Below are positions 29,802 to 35,839 of a DNA stretch of 35,839 nt, piece after piece (positions within the stretch are counted from its first letter, which is position 1; every line of letters begins with the position of its first letter). The translations under genes and the position numbers were made by a program. Location of the stretch: NCBI RefSeq assembly GCF_902825405.1, contig NZ_CADEAU010000010.1:1-35839 (forward strand), given 5' to 3'. The notes under the pieces were generated by a model. The model was given only the letters and a program-made list of their open reading frames with translations, ran no database searches and was not told the DNA's origin. The DNA comes from Micromonospora maritima (GTDB lineage: Bacteria; Actinomycetota; Actinomycetes; Mycobacteriales; Micromonosporaceae).

Positions 29802-29931
29802 GCGCGCGGGACCGACATCTGAGCATCGACGACAGCGGAATCGAGAGATCCTCGGTCCACCCCATCGCAACCCCCTCCACGAGAGCGGCACGCACCCCTA
29901 CGACGGTCTTTCCGCGCACGCTCTCGAGGTC

Positions 29932-29937
29932 CACGAT
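29932..29937 (+). promoter_or_regulatory. -10-like CACGAT of a leaderless transcript
   Basis: CACGAT, then CAGGGC, then ATG at 29944. It fits NANNNT with leaderless spacing. Confidence 0.35.
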
Positions 29938-29943
29938 CAGGGC

Positions 29944-30489
29944 ATGCTGCCGAAGAGGATGCCGTGTCTCGACGAGCCGCCCGTGCACCTGCGGCAGTTT
30001 CGGCGGGACGACGCCCCGCTCATCGCCTCGGTCGCGTCGGATCCGCTCATTCCCCTCGTCACGTCGGTGCCGCCCTCCGGCACCCACGAGGACGTCGCTG
30101 CCTACCTCGAACGGCAGCACCAACGGCTCACCGAAGGGTCCGGCTACTCCTTCGCGATCGCAGACGCCGAAACCGACGAAGCGGTGGGCAACATCGGCCT
30201 CTGGACCGACCACATCTCCACCGGGCGCGCATCGACGGGCTACTGGATCGCGCCGCAGTATCGACGCCGGGGTTACGTCCGGGCCGCCTTGCGGGCTCTC
30301 ACCAGGTGGGCTCGTTCGCTTGACGACGTCAAGCGGCTGGAGCTGTTCGTCGAACCGTGGAACGAGGCCTCGTGGCGCGCCGCGGAAGCCTGCGGCTACC
30401 AGCGCGAAGGACTCCTGCGCAGCTGGCAGCAGGTGGGGGCCGAGCGCAAGGACATGTACGTCTACAGCCTCATTCCTGGCTGCGACTGA
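29944..30489 (+). CDS. GNAT-family N-acetyltransferase (RimJ/RimL type)
   Basis: A 181-residue Acetyltransf_3 protein. After VHLRQFRRDDAPLIASVASD, strand 4 carries GYWIAPQYRRRGYVRAALRA (99-118), whose R-R-R-G-Y-V loop binds the CoA pyrophosphate. KRLELFVEPWNEASWRAAEACGYQREG (130-156) is motif B, with the conserved N-x-x-S-x-x-x-A-E-x-x-G-Y. It is closest in style to ribosomal-protein or spermidine-type acetyltransferases; the substrate is unknown. This is the third GNAT protein in the window, but the three are not near-identical copies. Confidence 0.9.
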   Translation: MLPKRMPCLDEPPVHLRQFRRDDAPLIASVASDPLIPLVTSVPPSGTHEDVAAYLERQHQRLTEGSGYSFAIADAETDEAVGNIGLWTDHISTGRASTGYWIAPQYRRRGYVRAALRALTRWARSLDDVKRLELFVEPWNEASWRAAEACGYQREGLLRSWQQVGAERKDMYVYSLIPGCD

Positions 30490-30529
30490 ACGGTTCTCGA
30501 CGACAGTCCGGGCCCGGCCCCGATGGATG

Positions 30530-30535
30530 TACACT
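30530..30535 (+). promoter_or_regulatory. Possible -10 element TACACT
   Basis: TACACT lies 30 bases before the ATG at 30566, with AGGAGC between as ribosome-binding site. It would drive the TPR gene and the overlapping CoA transferase gene. Confidence 0.4.
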
Positions 30536-30565
30536 GCCGGGCACGCGTGCAGGAGCGGGGCGGCG

Positions 30566-31219
30566 ATGAGCGCTGAAGACCGGATCGAACGAGCCAGAAG
30601 CGCCTACGAGCAGGCGGTGTACAGCGGAGACACCAGCGGTCTGGGCGACGCCGAGCAGGCCCTGGACGCGGTCGAGGCCGATGTGGCGTTGGCGCGTGGC
30701 AGGATCCTGCACGCCCGCTACCAGGCCGCCGCCGACGCGCCGGCCGCCGAGGATCCCGCCGAACTCCCCCTGTTCGAGCGCGCACTTGAGCGCTATCGAG
30801 CGCTGGGCGACACCCGTGGCGAGGCCGAGGCGCTGTTCTGGATCGGTTGTCTCCACCAGTTCGTCAGGCGTGACGACGAGACCGCGCTGCCGCACCTGGA
30901 ACGGTCGTGTCGGCTGGCGGCCGAGACCGGAGACCGGCGGACCCAGGCGGAGGCGCTGCGGCACCTGGGCATCGCGGCACACACCGCCGGCAGGTGGGAG
31001 GAGGCGCGGAAGCATCTGGAGGAGTCGTCCCGCCTGCGCCGTGAGATCGGGAACCTGCCCGGTGTGGCCTCCAACATGATCGGGTTGGCCTACCTCGCGG
31101 CGGCTCAGGGCCGCCGGGCGGAGGCGCTCGCCACACTCGACGAGGCGCACACCGTCGCCCGCTCGCACGGCGCGCACGCCGTCGTGCGGCACATCGAGCA
31201 GGCGAGAACAACGATGTGA
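30566..31219 (+). CDS. Tetratricopeptide repeat protein
   Basis: A 217-residue all-helical protein with about four TPR units. Clear units are ALERYRALGDTRGEAEALFWIGCLHQF, LPHLERSCRLAAETGDRRTQAEALRHLGIAAHTAGRWEEA, RKHLEESSRLRREIGNLPGVASNMIGLAYLAAAQGRRAEA, and a final LATLDEAHTVARSHGAH. The G-D-R/T-x-x-x-A spacing is that of long-repeat TPR proteins that bind peptides or partner proteins. The ATG has AGGAGC upstream. Its TGA overlaps the GTG of the CoA transferase (GTGA), so translation of the two is probably coupled. No enzymatic domain is present. Confidence 0.87.
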   Translation: MSAEDRIERARSAYEQAVYSGDTSGLGDAEQALDAVEADVALARGRILHARYQAAADAPAAEDPAELPLFERALERYRALGDTRGEAEALFWIGCLHQFVRRDDETALPHLERSCRLAAETGDRRTQAEALRHLGIAAHTAGRWEEARKHLEESSRLRREIGNLPGVASNMIGLAYLAAAQGRRAEALATLDEAHTVARSHGAHAVVRHIEQARTTM

Positions 31220-32646
31220 CGTCGCCCGTCAGCGCCCCGTCCATGCGGAGATTCGGCGAGGATGTCCGGGTGGCGACGCTGTTCGACGACGTGGTGGCGG
31301 ATCTGGGGCTGGCGGATGCCGTCGGCCCCCGACTGGTCGGAGATCCGCAACCGGCGGCGTTGGCGTCACCGCTCGCCGTCGCCGAGTGCGCGACCGCGTC
31401 CGTGAGTGCCTGTCTCGCGGCTGCCGCCGACCTGGCTTCCGCACGCACCGGCCGGCGGCCGGACGTCACGCTCGACGCGGACCACGTGGCGGCGGCGATG
31501 CGCAGCGAGGTCTGGCTCCGCGACGCGCAGGGACGGGGGATCGACGGCTTCGCCCCACTGTCCCGGCTGTGGCGGGCCGCGGACGGTTGGGTGCGTACCC
31601 ATGCCAACTATCCGTGGCACCGGGCGGCTCTGCTGTCCTCCCTCGGGATCGACGACGGTCCGGACGACGAGGTGCAGACTCGGGTGGCCGACGTGATCGC
31701 CGCGCGCTCGGCGTGCGATGTCGAAACCGCGGTGTACGCCGCCGGCGGGCTGGCCGTCGCGGCCCGTACCCACGACCGGTGGCGTGCGGACAGCCGGGAC
31801 GGTACGGCGGAGGCGGCGCCGCTCGTGGCCATGGCGCCGCTCGGCCGCGGGTCGCCGCCACTGGCCGCACCGGGCCCGCTGCCGGCGTCGGGGGTGCGGG
31901 TGCTGGATCTGACCCGGGTCATCGCCGGCCCCGTCGGCACCCGGATGCTGGGGGCGCTCGGCGCCGACGTGCTCCGGGTCGACGATCCGCACCGTCCGGA
32001 GTTGCCGCTGCACGCGCTGGACGGAGTGATCGGCAAGGCGAGCACGAGTCTGGACGCCAGGACGGCCGACGGCCGCCACGTCCTGCACCGCCTTCTCGAC
32101 CAGGCCGATGTGCTCGTCACCGGCTGTCGGCCCGGAGCGCTGCGCCGCCTCGGCCTCGACCCGGACCAGGTCGCCGAGCGGCACCCCGGCACCGTCGTCG
32201 TCACGCTCTCGGCGTGGGGAACGGAGGGAAGCTGGGGCACCCGGCGCGGTTTCGACAGCCTGGTGCAGATCGCCACCGGCATCGGCTGGGCCGCCAGCAC
32301 CGACGGCGTCCGCCCCGGCGCGCTGCCCTGCCAACTGCTCGACCACGCCACCGGCTATCTCATCGCCGCCGGCGCGCTGGCCGCGTTGGCGCGACGCGCC
32401 CGCACCGGCGAGGCCACCCACGTGTCGGTGTCCCTCGTCCGGACCGCACGGTGGCTGCTCGACCAGGGTGTCACGTCGGGCAGGGGCGACGCGGCCGGTG
32501 ATCCGGAGCGCCCGGTCGAGACCTACCGGATCGCCCTCGGAAACGGGTGGAGCGCGATCAGCCCGCCGGGCCGACTCGACGACCGTCCGCTGACCTGGCC
32601 GCACCTACCACCCGCCTACGCCCAAGCGCCGCCCAGGTGGAGCTGA
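31216..32646 (+). CDS. CaiB/BaiF (class III) CoA transferase
   Basis: A 476-residue class III CoA-transferase. The typical N-terminal Rossmann segment GVRVLDLTRVIAGPVGTRML begins only at residue 226, followed by GALGADVLRVDD, VLVTGCRPGALRRLGLD and QLLDHATGY, with probable catalytic Asp376. The first 200 residues carry RLWRAADGWVRTHANYPWHR (117-135), an element that follows the Rossmann half in ordinary members. The protein therefore looks permuted or built from two unequal halves, and length is somewhat above the usual 380-410. The reaction moves CoA between carboxylic acids; the substrate is unknown. GTG 31216 overlaps the TPR stop; ATG 31243 is an alternative start. Confidence 0.85.
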   Translation: MTSPVSAPSMRRFGEDVRVATLFDDVVADLGLADAVGPRLVGDPQPAALASPLAVAECATASVSACLAAAADLASARTGRRPDVTLDADHVAAAMRSEVWLRDAQGRGIDGFAPLSRLWRAADGWVRTHANYPWHRAALLSSLGIDDGPDDEVQTRVADVIAARSACDVETAVYAAGGLAVAARTHDRWRADSRDGTAEAAPLVAMAPLGRGSPPLAAPGPLPASGVRVLDLTRVIAGPVGTRMLGALGADVLRVDDPHRPELPLHALDGVIGKASTSLDARTADGRHVLHRLLDQADVLVTGCRPGALRRLGLDPDQVAERHPGTVVVTLSAWGTEGSWGTRRGFDSLVQIATGIGWAASTDGVRPGALPCQLLDHATGYLIAAGALAALARRARTGEATHVSVSLVRTARWLLDQGVTSGRGDAAGDPERPVETYRIALGNGWSAISPPGRLDDRPLTWPHLPPAYAQAPPRWS

Positions 32647-32716
32647 CCGCCCGCGGGCCCGACGCTGGGGACGAACCACCACACGAGCCACCCGGTCCGA
32701 CGGCGAGCCGGCGGCC

Positions 32717-33355
32717 TCACCAGGGGCGGAATCCGTACCGCTCGGCGACCGCTTCCGCCAGTGCGGCGTCGAAGCGGGCCACGAGGTTGTTCACGAAGCT
32801 CCGCCACGAGCGGACGCCGTCGAGATCCAGGCTGCCCGGGGTGGTGCCGCGATGCACGATCTCGCCTCTGACCTCGTTGACGAGTGAGGTCAGCTCGGCC
32901 TGGGCCGAGCCGGCGTCGTACTGCCGCCAGGCGACCGCGTCGAGGACGTTCTCGATGCCGAGCGCCTTGGTGACCAGGTCGTTCACCTGTCGGCTCGCGG
33001 CGTTGTTGAAGGTCTCGATCTCGTGCCGGACCCGCTTTCCGGCGACGTCGAGCCAGCCGTCCCCGATGACCGCCCAGACGGACCGCTCGGCCTTGCTCGC
33101 CACCGCCGCCCGCAGGAACGGCGACAACAGGCTCGGATCGGCCGAGACCGCGGGAACGACCTGTTCGACCGCCTCGCCGACGACCTGCTCGACGTAGTTC
33201 TCCCACGCGGTCACGAGCACCACGAGCGCCGATCGCAGCAGGGGCGCGTTGTTCCCCTTCGGGCGGCCCGGGGATCCGGAACCGCTGTGCAGCGTCAGCA
33301 GGGCGTCGACATCCCGCTCCAGCTTCTCGAAGACCAACGTTGCGTTCGAGGGCAT
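32717..33355 (-). CDS. RiboL-PSP-HEPN domain protein (putative RNase-like)
   Basis: A 212-residue all-helical protein. The helix RSALVVLVTAWENYVEQVVGEAV (41-63) has the A-W-E-x-Y-x-E motif of RiboL-PSP-HEPN proteins, and NEVRGEIVHRGT (160-171) contains the HEPN R-x4-H motif as Arg163 and His168. HEPN domains with this motif are usually metal-independent RNases found in toxin-antitoxin, abortive-infection and stress systems. The residue after Arg is Gly where Asn, Asp or His is common, so activity is not certain. No antitoxin-type nucleotidyltransferase lies next to it. The ATG start is supported by TAGGTT six bases upstream. It is convergent with the CoA transferase gene. Confidence 0.78.
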   Translation of the reverse strand: MPSNATLVFEKLERDVDALLTLHSGSGSPGRPKGNNAPLLRSALVVLVTAWENYVEQVVGEAVEQVVPAVSADPSLLSPFLRAAVASKAERSVWAVIGDGWLDVAGKRVRHEIETFNNAASRQVNDLVTKALGIENVLDAVAWRQYDAGSAQAELTSLVNEVRGEIVHRGTTPGSLDLDGVRSWRSFVNNLVARFDAALAEAVAERYGFRPW

Positions 33356-33361
33356 CGCCGG

Positions 33362-33367
33362 AACCTA
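33362..33367 (-). promoter_or_regulatory. -10 element TAGGTT of a leaderless transcript
   Basis: Minus-strand TAGGTT, then CCGGCG, then ATG at 33355. Confidence 0.55.
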
Positions 33368-33445
33368 TCCGAAAGGGCCGCGATCCGTGACCCGCGTCGA
33401 CGTCGGCCGGGTCGGCCCGGCCCGGTCAGCCACCCACGCGAGGGA

Positions 33446-33832
33446 TCAGGCGCCGACGCCCCCGTCGAGGTCGCCGGCGAGCGAGTCGGGGACGCGCATC
33501 CGCCACGCGTCGGTGACCAGCTCCGTCAGACGCTCGACGTCGACGTGCGCCAACCGCAGCATGACCAGCGGAAAACCGTCATACGCGGGCGTGGTGAAGA
33601 AGAGATCGGGCTCGCCGAGCAGCAGCGCCTGTTTCTCCGCCTCGTCGCCCACGTAGAGCACCGCGATGTCGGTGCGGATGCGTCGCGGCCGGCCGGGCGT
33701 ACGTTCGGGATAGGACCAGACGAACCCCTTGTCGGCGACCCGGAAGTCGAAGCCGTCACTGTCGATCTCGACCACGTGGGGCAGCGCCGACGCCACCCGC
33801 CGGACGTCGTCCGCGTCAACCACGGCGGTCAC
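33446..33832 (-). CDS. MmcQ/YjbR-family protein
   Basis: A 128-residue alpha/beta protein of the MmcQ/YjbR (CyaY-like fold) family. It begins VVDADDVRRVASALPHVVE, the typical first helix, followed by FDFRVADKGFVWSYPER and ALLLGEPDLFFTTPAYDGFP, and ends with the helix VDVERLTELVTDAWRMRVP. The F-T-T-P-x-Y/H-D-G-F-P stretch is the family hallmark. DNA binding has been proposed for the family but not shown generally. It starts 31 bases after the S66 peptidase gene on the same strand, so it is probably part of that transcript. Confidence 0.87.
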   Translation of the reverse strand: MTAVVDADDVRRVASALPHVVEIDSDGFDFRVADKGFVWSYPERTPGRPRRIRTDIAVLYVGDEAEKQALLLGEPDLFFTTPAYDGFPLVMLRLAHVDVERLTELVTDAWRMRVPDSLAGDLDGGVGA

Positions 33833-33863
33833 CCCGGAACACCGCCTTCCGCATCGGCACAGC

Positions 33864-34886
33864 CTAACCGGACGTGTCTCCAGGCCCCGCGCACGCCGCC
33901 GGTTCGAGCAGCGACAGCCTCCGCTGCCCCGCGTCGAGACCGATACGGATGCCGACCGGCATCGGCAGGTTCGGGCCCGCGTGTCCGAACTCGACGTTAC
34001 CCAGAACCGGAATGTCCCGGTCGCCGAGGACGTCGAGGACGATCTCGGCGAGGGTCGGGTCGGGTGCCCCGAGCCCTTCGATGGCGTGCGGGACGCCCAC
34101 GACCATGCCGGCGATCCGATCGAGGATGCCGCAGTGTCGCAGCACCTGCAGGTCGCTCCACACCCACGACGCGACGCCGCCCATCTCCTCCCAGAACAGC
34201 ACCGCGCCGTCGAACCGTTCGAGCGGCAGCGCGTACCGGGTCGCCTGGGTCCGCATGATGCGGTTGAGCACGCCGCCGACCAGTCGGCCCTCCACCCGAC
34301 CGGCGCGCCAGCACTCCCACGACGAGGTGGTGGGCAGCGCGCCGATCGCCTCGGTGCCGGTGAGCAGCGTCGAGTAGAGGCGCTCCAGTTCCGCCCGGCG
34401 CGCCTCGGGCACCCGTTGCCACGCCCCGCCGAGCCCCGGCGTGGCCAGATCGGCGTGGAACCCGACCAGGCCCGTACGGGCGTAGAGCACGAGGTGAAGC
34501 AGCGAGATGTCGCTGTAGCCGAGGATCGGCTTGGGGTCGGCGGTGATCGCCTCGACGTCGATCAGGTCGAGGTAGCCGAGCGCCGTCTGACCGCCGTCGT
34601 GCGCCACCACGGCGCGTACCTCGGGGTCGCGCAGCAGCGCGTTGAACTCCTCGGCGATCTCTGCCGGGGTTCCCGCGCTCCACCAGTGGCGCCGACCCGC
34701 CTCGAGTAGCGGCGCCCGACGCACCCGGAATCCCATCCCTTCCAGCACGGCCACCGCCCGGTCGAGGTCGGGCTCGTAGGCGGCGTGCAGCGGCCCGGAC
34801 AGCGAGGCGATCACGACGAGGTCTCCGGGGCGCAGGGCTCGCGGTCGAAGCAGTGGGGGCAACGCGGGTCCGGTCAACGTCCCCAC
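33864..34886 (-). CDS. S66-family peptidase (LD-carboxypeptidase/MccF-like)
   Basis: A 340-residue serine peptidase of family S66. The nucleophile Ser125 lies in LGYSDIS, the catalytic Glu is in VLFWEEMGG (Glu233), and the His302 in GNVEFGHAGPNLPMPVG completes the Ser-Glu-His triad. LRPGDLVVIASLSGP (18-32) is the standard N-terminal strand, and VRAVVAHDGGQTALGYLDLID precedes the nucleophile. The family contains LdcA, which trims murein tetrapeptides, and MccF, which inactivates peptidyl-nucleotide antibiotics such as microcin C. There is no signal peptide, so it acts in the cytoplasm. The GTG start lies inside the upstream gene, 13 bases before its end. Confidence 0.92.
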   Translation of the reverse strand: MGTLTGPALPPLLRPRALRPGDLVVIASLSGPLHAAYEPDLDRAVAVLEGMGFRVRRAPLLEAGRRHWWSAGTPAEIAEEFNALLRDPEVRAVVAHDGGQTALGYLDLIDVEAITADPKPILGYSDISLLHLVLYARTGLVGFHADLATPGLGGAWQRVPEARRAELERLYSTLLTGTEAIGALPTTSSWECWRAGRVEGRLVGGVLNRIMRTQATRYALPLERFDGAVLFWEEMGGVASWVWSDLQVLRHCGILDRIAGMVVGVPHAIEGLGAPDPTLAEIVLDVLGDRDIPVLGNVEFGHAGPNLPMPVGIRIGLDAGQRRLSLLEPAACAGPGDTSG

Positions 34887-35512
34887 GTTCCCTTAGAACC
34901 CGTCGGCGGCCGGCCGAAGATGCCGTCGCCGGTCACCGTGGCGTCGTCGATCCGGCTCGGGTCGACGCTCCAGCTGCCGGCGATCGCCATCACGTCGAAC
35001 TCGTTGGGCATGGCCTCGTGCCACCGGTCCAACTCGTCGTCCGACCAGTGCTCCATACCGGGCTCGCGGCGGCGGATGCCGACGTTCCGCTCGATCTCGA
35101 CGACGGTGGGGTCACCCACGACCAGCGGCACCTCGCCCCGCTCCCCGATGAAGCAGTAGGCGCGCAGCAGGTCACCGTCCACCGCCCGCGCCCACAGGTG
35201 GTAGTCGGGGACCCGCTCGGTGACGAAGAACTGCACCTCGCCGAGCGTCCGGCTCAGCTCCCGCAGCCAGTCGCGGAACTCCGGCTCCGTCGTGTCGAGG
35301 CCGGGCGGCAGGTCCAGCCGGCCGTGGGCCAGGACCCAACCGGGTACGGGCTCCGCCACGTACACGCCCTGCGCGTAGGCGCGGTCGGTGCCGGTGGCCC
35401 AGTCGAGCGTCTCCCGCTCGCGCAGGTCGAGGGCGTCGGCGACCTCCCGCACGGTACGGCCGCGGACCGCCAGCCATGTCGTCTTGAAGCAGAAGCCGGG
35501 CACGGCGCACAT
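34874..35512 (-). CDS. Conserved hypothetical protein coupled to the S66 peptidase
   Basis: A 212-residue soluble protein, MCAVPGFCFKTTWLAVRGRT. Two cysteines lie within the first eight residues. Then come REVADALDLRERETLDWATG, VYVAEPVPGWVLAHGRLDLP, LGEVQFFVTERVPDYHLWAR, CFIGERGEVPLVVGDPTVVE and a C-terminal SDDELDRWHEAMPNEFDVMAIAG. It is an alpha/beta protein with no motif I can name. Similar proteins in Streptomyces and relatives are annotated only as hypothetical. The coding region overlaps the peptidase start by 13 bases, so the two are translationally coupled. A TACGGT hexamer nine bases before the ATG may be its promoter. Confidence 0.72.
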   Translation of the reverse strand: MCAVPGFCFKTTWLAVRGRTVREVADALDLRERETLDWATGTDRAYAQGVYVAEPVPGWVLAHGRLDLPPGLDTTEPEFRDWLRELSRTLGEVQFFVTERVPDYHLWARAVDGDLLRAYCFIGERGEVPLVVGDPTVVEIERNVGIRRREPGMEHWSDDELDRWHEAMPNEFDVMAIAGSWSVDPSRIDDATVTGDGIFGRPPTGSKGTWGR

Positions 35513-35586
35513 GATCGCAGAACCGTACCCGGGCCGGAAGCGGTCGAGCCCGGCAAAACCGGGTGACCGGCGACGGCCGACGCCGG

Positions 35587-35592
35587 AACAAT
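35587..35592 (+). promoter_or_regulatory. -10-like AACAAT of a leaderless transcript
   Basis: AACAAT, then GGCGCC, then GTG at 35599. It fits NANNNT with leaderless spacing. Confidence 0.35.
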
Positions 35593-35598
35593 GGCGCC

Positions 35599-35839
35599 GT
35601 GGAGCAGATCGAGGTCGTCGTCGCCCATACGGAGCGGGCGACCCTGCGCGTCGGCGAGGTGTTTTTGAAGATCGACACCGACCCGGCGCGTACCGACGTC
35701 GAGGTCGAGGCGATGGCCCTGGTGCCGCTGCGCACCCCCGAGATCCTGTGGCGCCGGCCGCCCGTACTCGCGCTCGCCGCCCTGCCCGGCACGGCGCTCG
35801 GCCGCCTCGGCGAACCGTCGACGGCGTCGCCGGCGGCCT
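35599..35839 (+). CDS. Aminoglycoside-phosphotransferase-family protein, 5' part
   Basis: The frame opens at GTG and runs off the window end; 80 residues are visible: MEQIEVVVAHTERATLRVGE, then VFLKIDTDPARTDVEVEAMA, a glycine- and proline-containing stretch TPEILWRRPPVLALAALPGT, and LGRLGEP. The lysine in V-F-L-K-I-D is the ATP-binding lysine of the kinase N-lobe, and EVEAMALVPL is the helix C equivalent. The catalytic loop lies outside the window. It is a third APH-like protein here, of a different subgroup from those at 5649 and 22993. Confidence 0.78.
   Translation, partial: MEQIEVVVAHTERATLRVGEVFLKIDTDPARTDVEVEAMALVPLRTPEILWRRPPVLALAALPGTALGRLGEPSTASPAA

Noticed and set aside
1-35839. 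Possible mobile island, because of many unknown genes.
   Set aside because: No integrase, transposase, tRNA end, terminal repeats or composition shift is visible; base use is uniform across the window.

Overview
The window is very GC-rich with a strong third-position G/C bias, and GTG starts are common. Its families (LtrA, DUF402, DUF4240, a ROK regulator, aminoglycoside-phosphotransferase-like kinases, actinobacterial pentapeptide proteins) point to an actinobacterial chromosome, most likely Micromonosporaceae. That placement is inference from composition and protein style; no rRNA or housekeeping marker is present. I see no tRNA, rRNA, CRISPR array, transposase, integrase or phage gene.

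Layout. 1-7.5 kb: the 3' part of an acyl-CoA synthetase, a two-helix membrane peptide, an AlkZ-like winged-helix protein, an unknown protein, two divergent methyltransferases, a DUF1963-like protein, a small-molecule kinase-like protein and a LysR regulator. 7.5-13.6 kb: an unknown protein divergent from LysR, a beta-helix membrane protein, an MFS exporter, an AhpD-like protein, a HAD hydrolase and LtrA. 13.6-19.4 kb: a ROK regulator, a small helical protein, a fluoroacetate-dehalogenase-like hydrolase, a YdeI-like protein, a third methyltransferase, an ltrA remnant, two GNAT acetyltransferases and two small genes. 19.4-24.5 kb: a DinB-like protein, a serine hydrolase coupled to a membrane pentapeptide protein, a DUF402 protein, a second kinase-like protein and a RibD-type reductase. 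24.6-29.8 kb: a beta-propeller protein, Nudix, DUF4240, a DUF2185-like protein, another unknown and a pentapeptide-DinB fusion. 29.9-35.8 kb: GNAT, a TPR protein overlapping a CoA transferase, a solitary HEPN-domain protein, a YjbR-like protein, an S66 peptidase overlapping an unknown gene, and the start of a third kinase-like gene.

Most genes look like single transcription units of alternating orientation, not a pathway. The few likely co-transcribed sets are hydrolase plus pentapeptide protein (19999-22365), TPR plus CoA transferase (30566-32646), unknown plus S66 peptidase plus YjbR-like (35512-33446), and DUF4240 plus Nudix (27287-26242). No gap exceeds 300 bases.

Two window-wide signals stand out. 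First, many genes have a -10-like TANNNT (or NANNNT) hexamer exactly six bases before the start codon, the signature of leaderless transcripts; it supports many starts and decides several. Second, at several convergent gene ends the opposing stop codons lie inside one palindrome that probably serves as a two-way terminator. I found no convincing new multi-gene system. The best leads are the solitary HEPN protein, the CoA transferase with unusual domain order, the dehalogenase-like enzyme lacking a substrate arginine, and a loose group of immunity-like genes at 24.6-29 kb.
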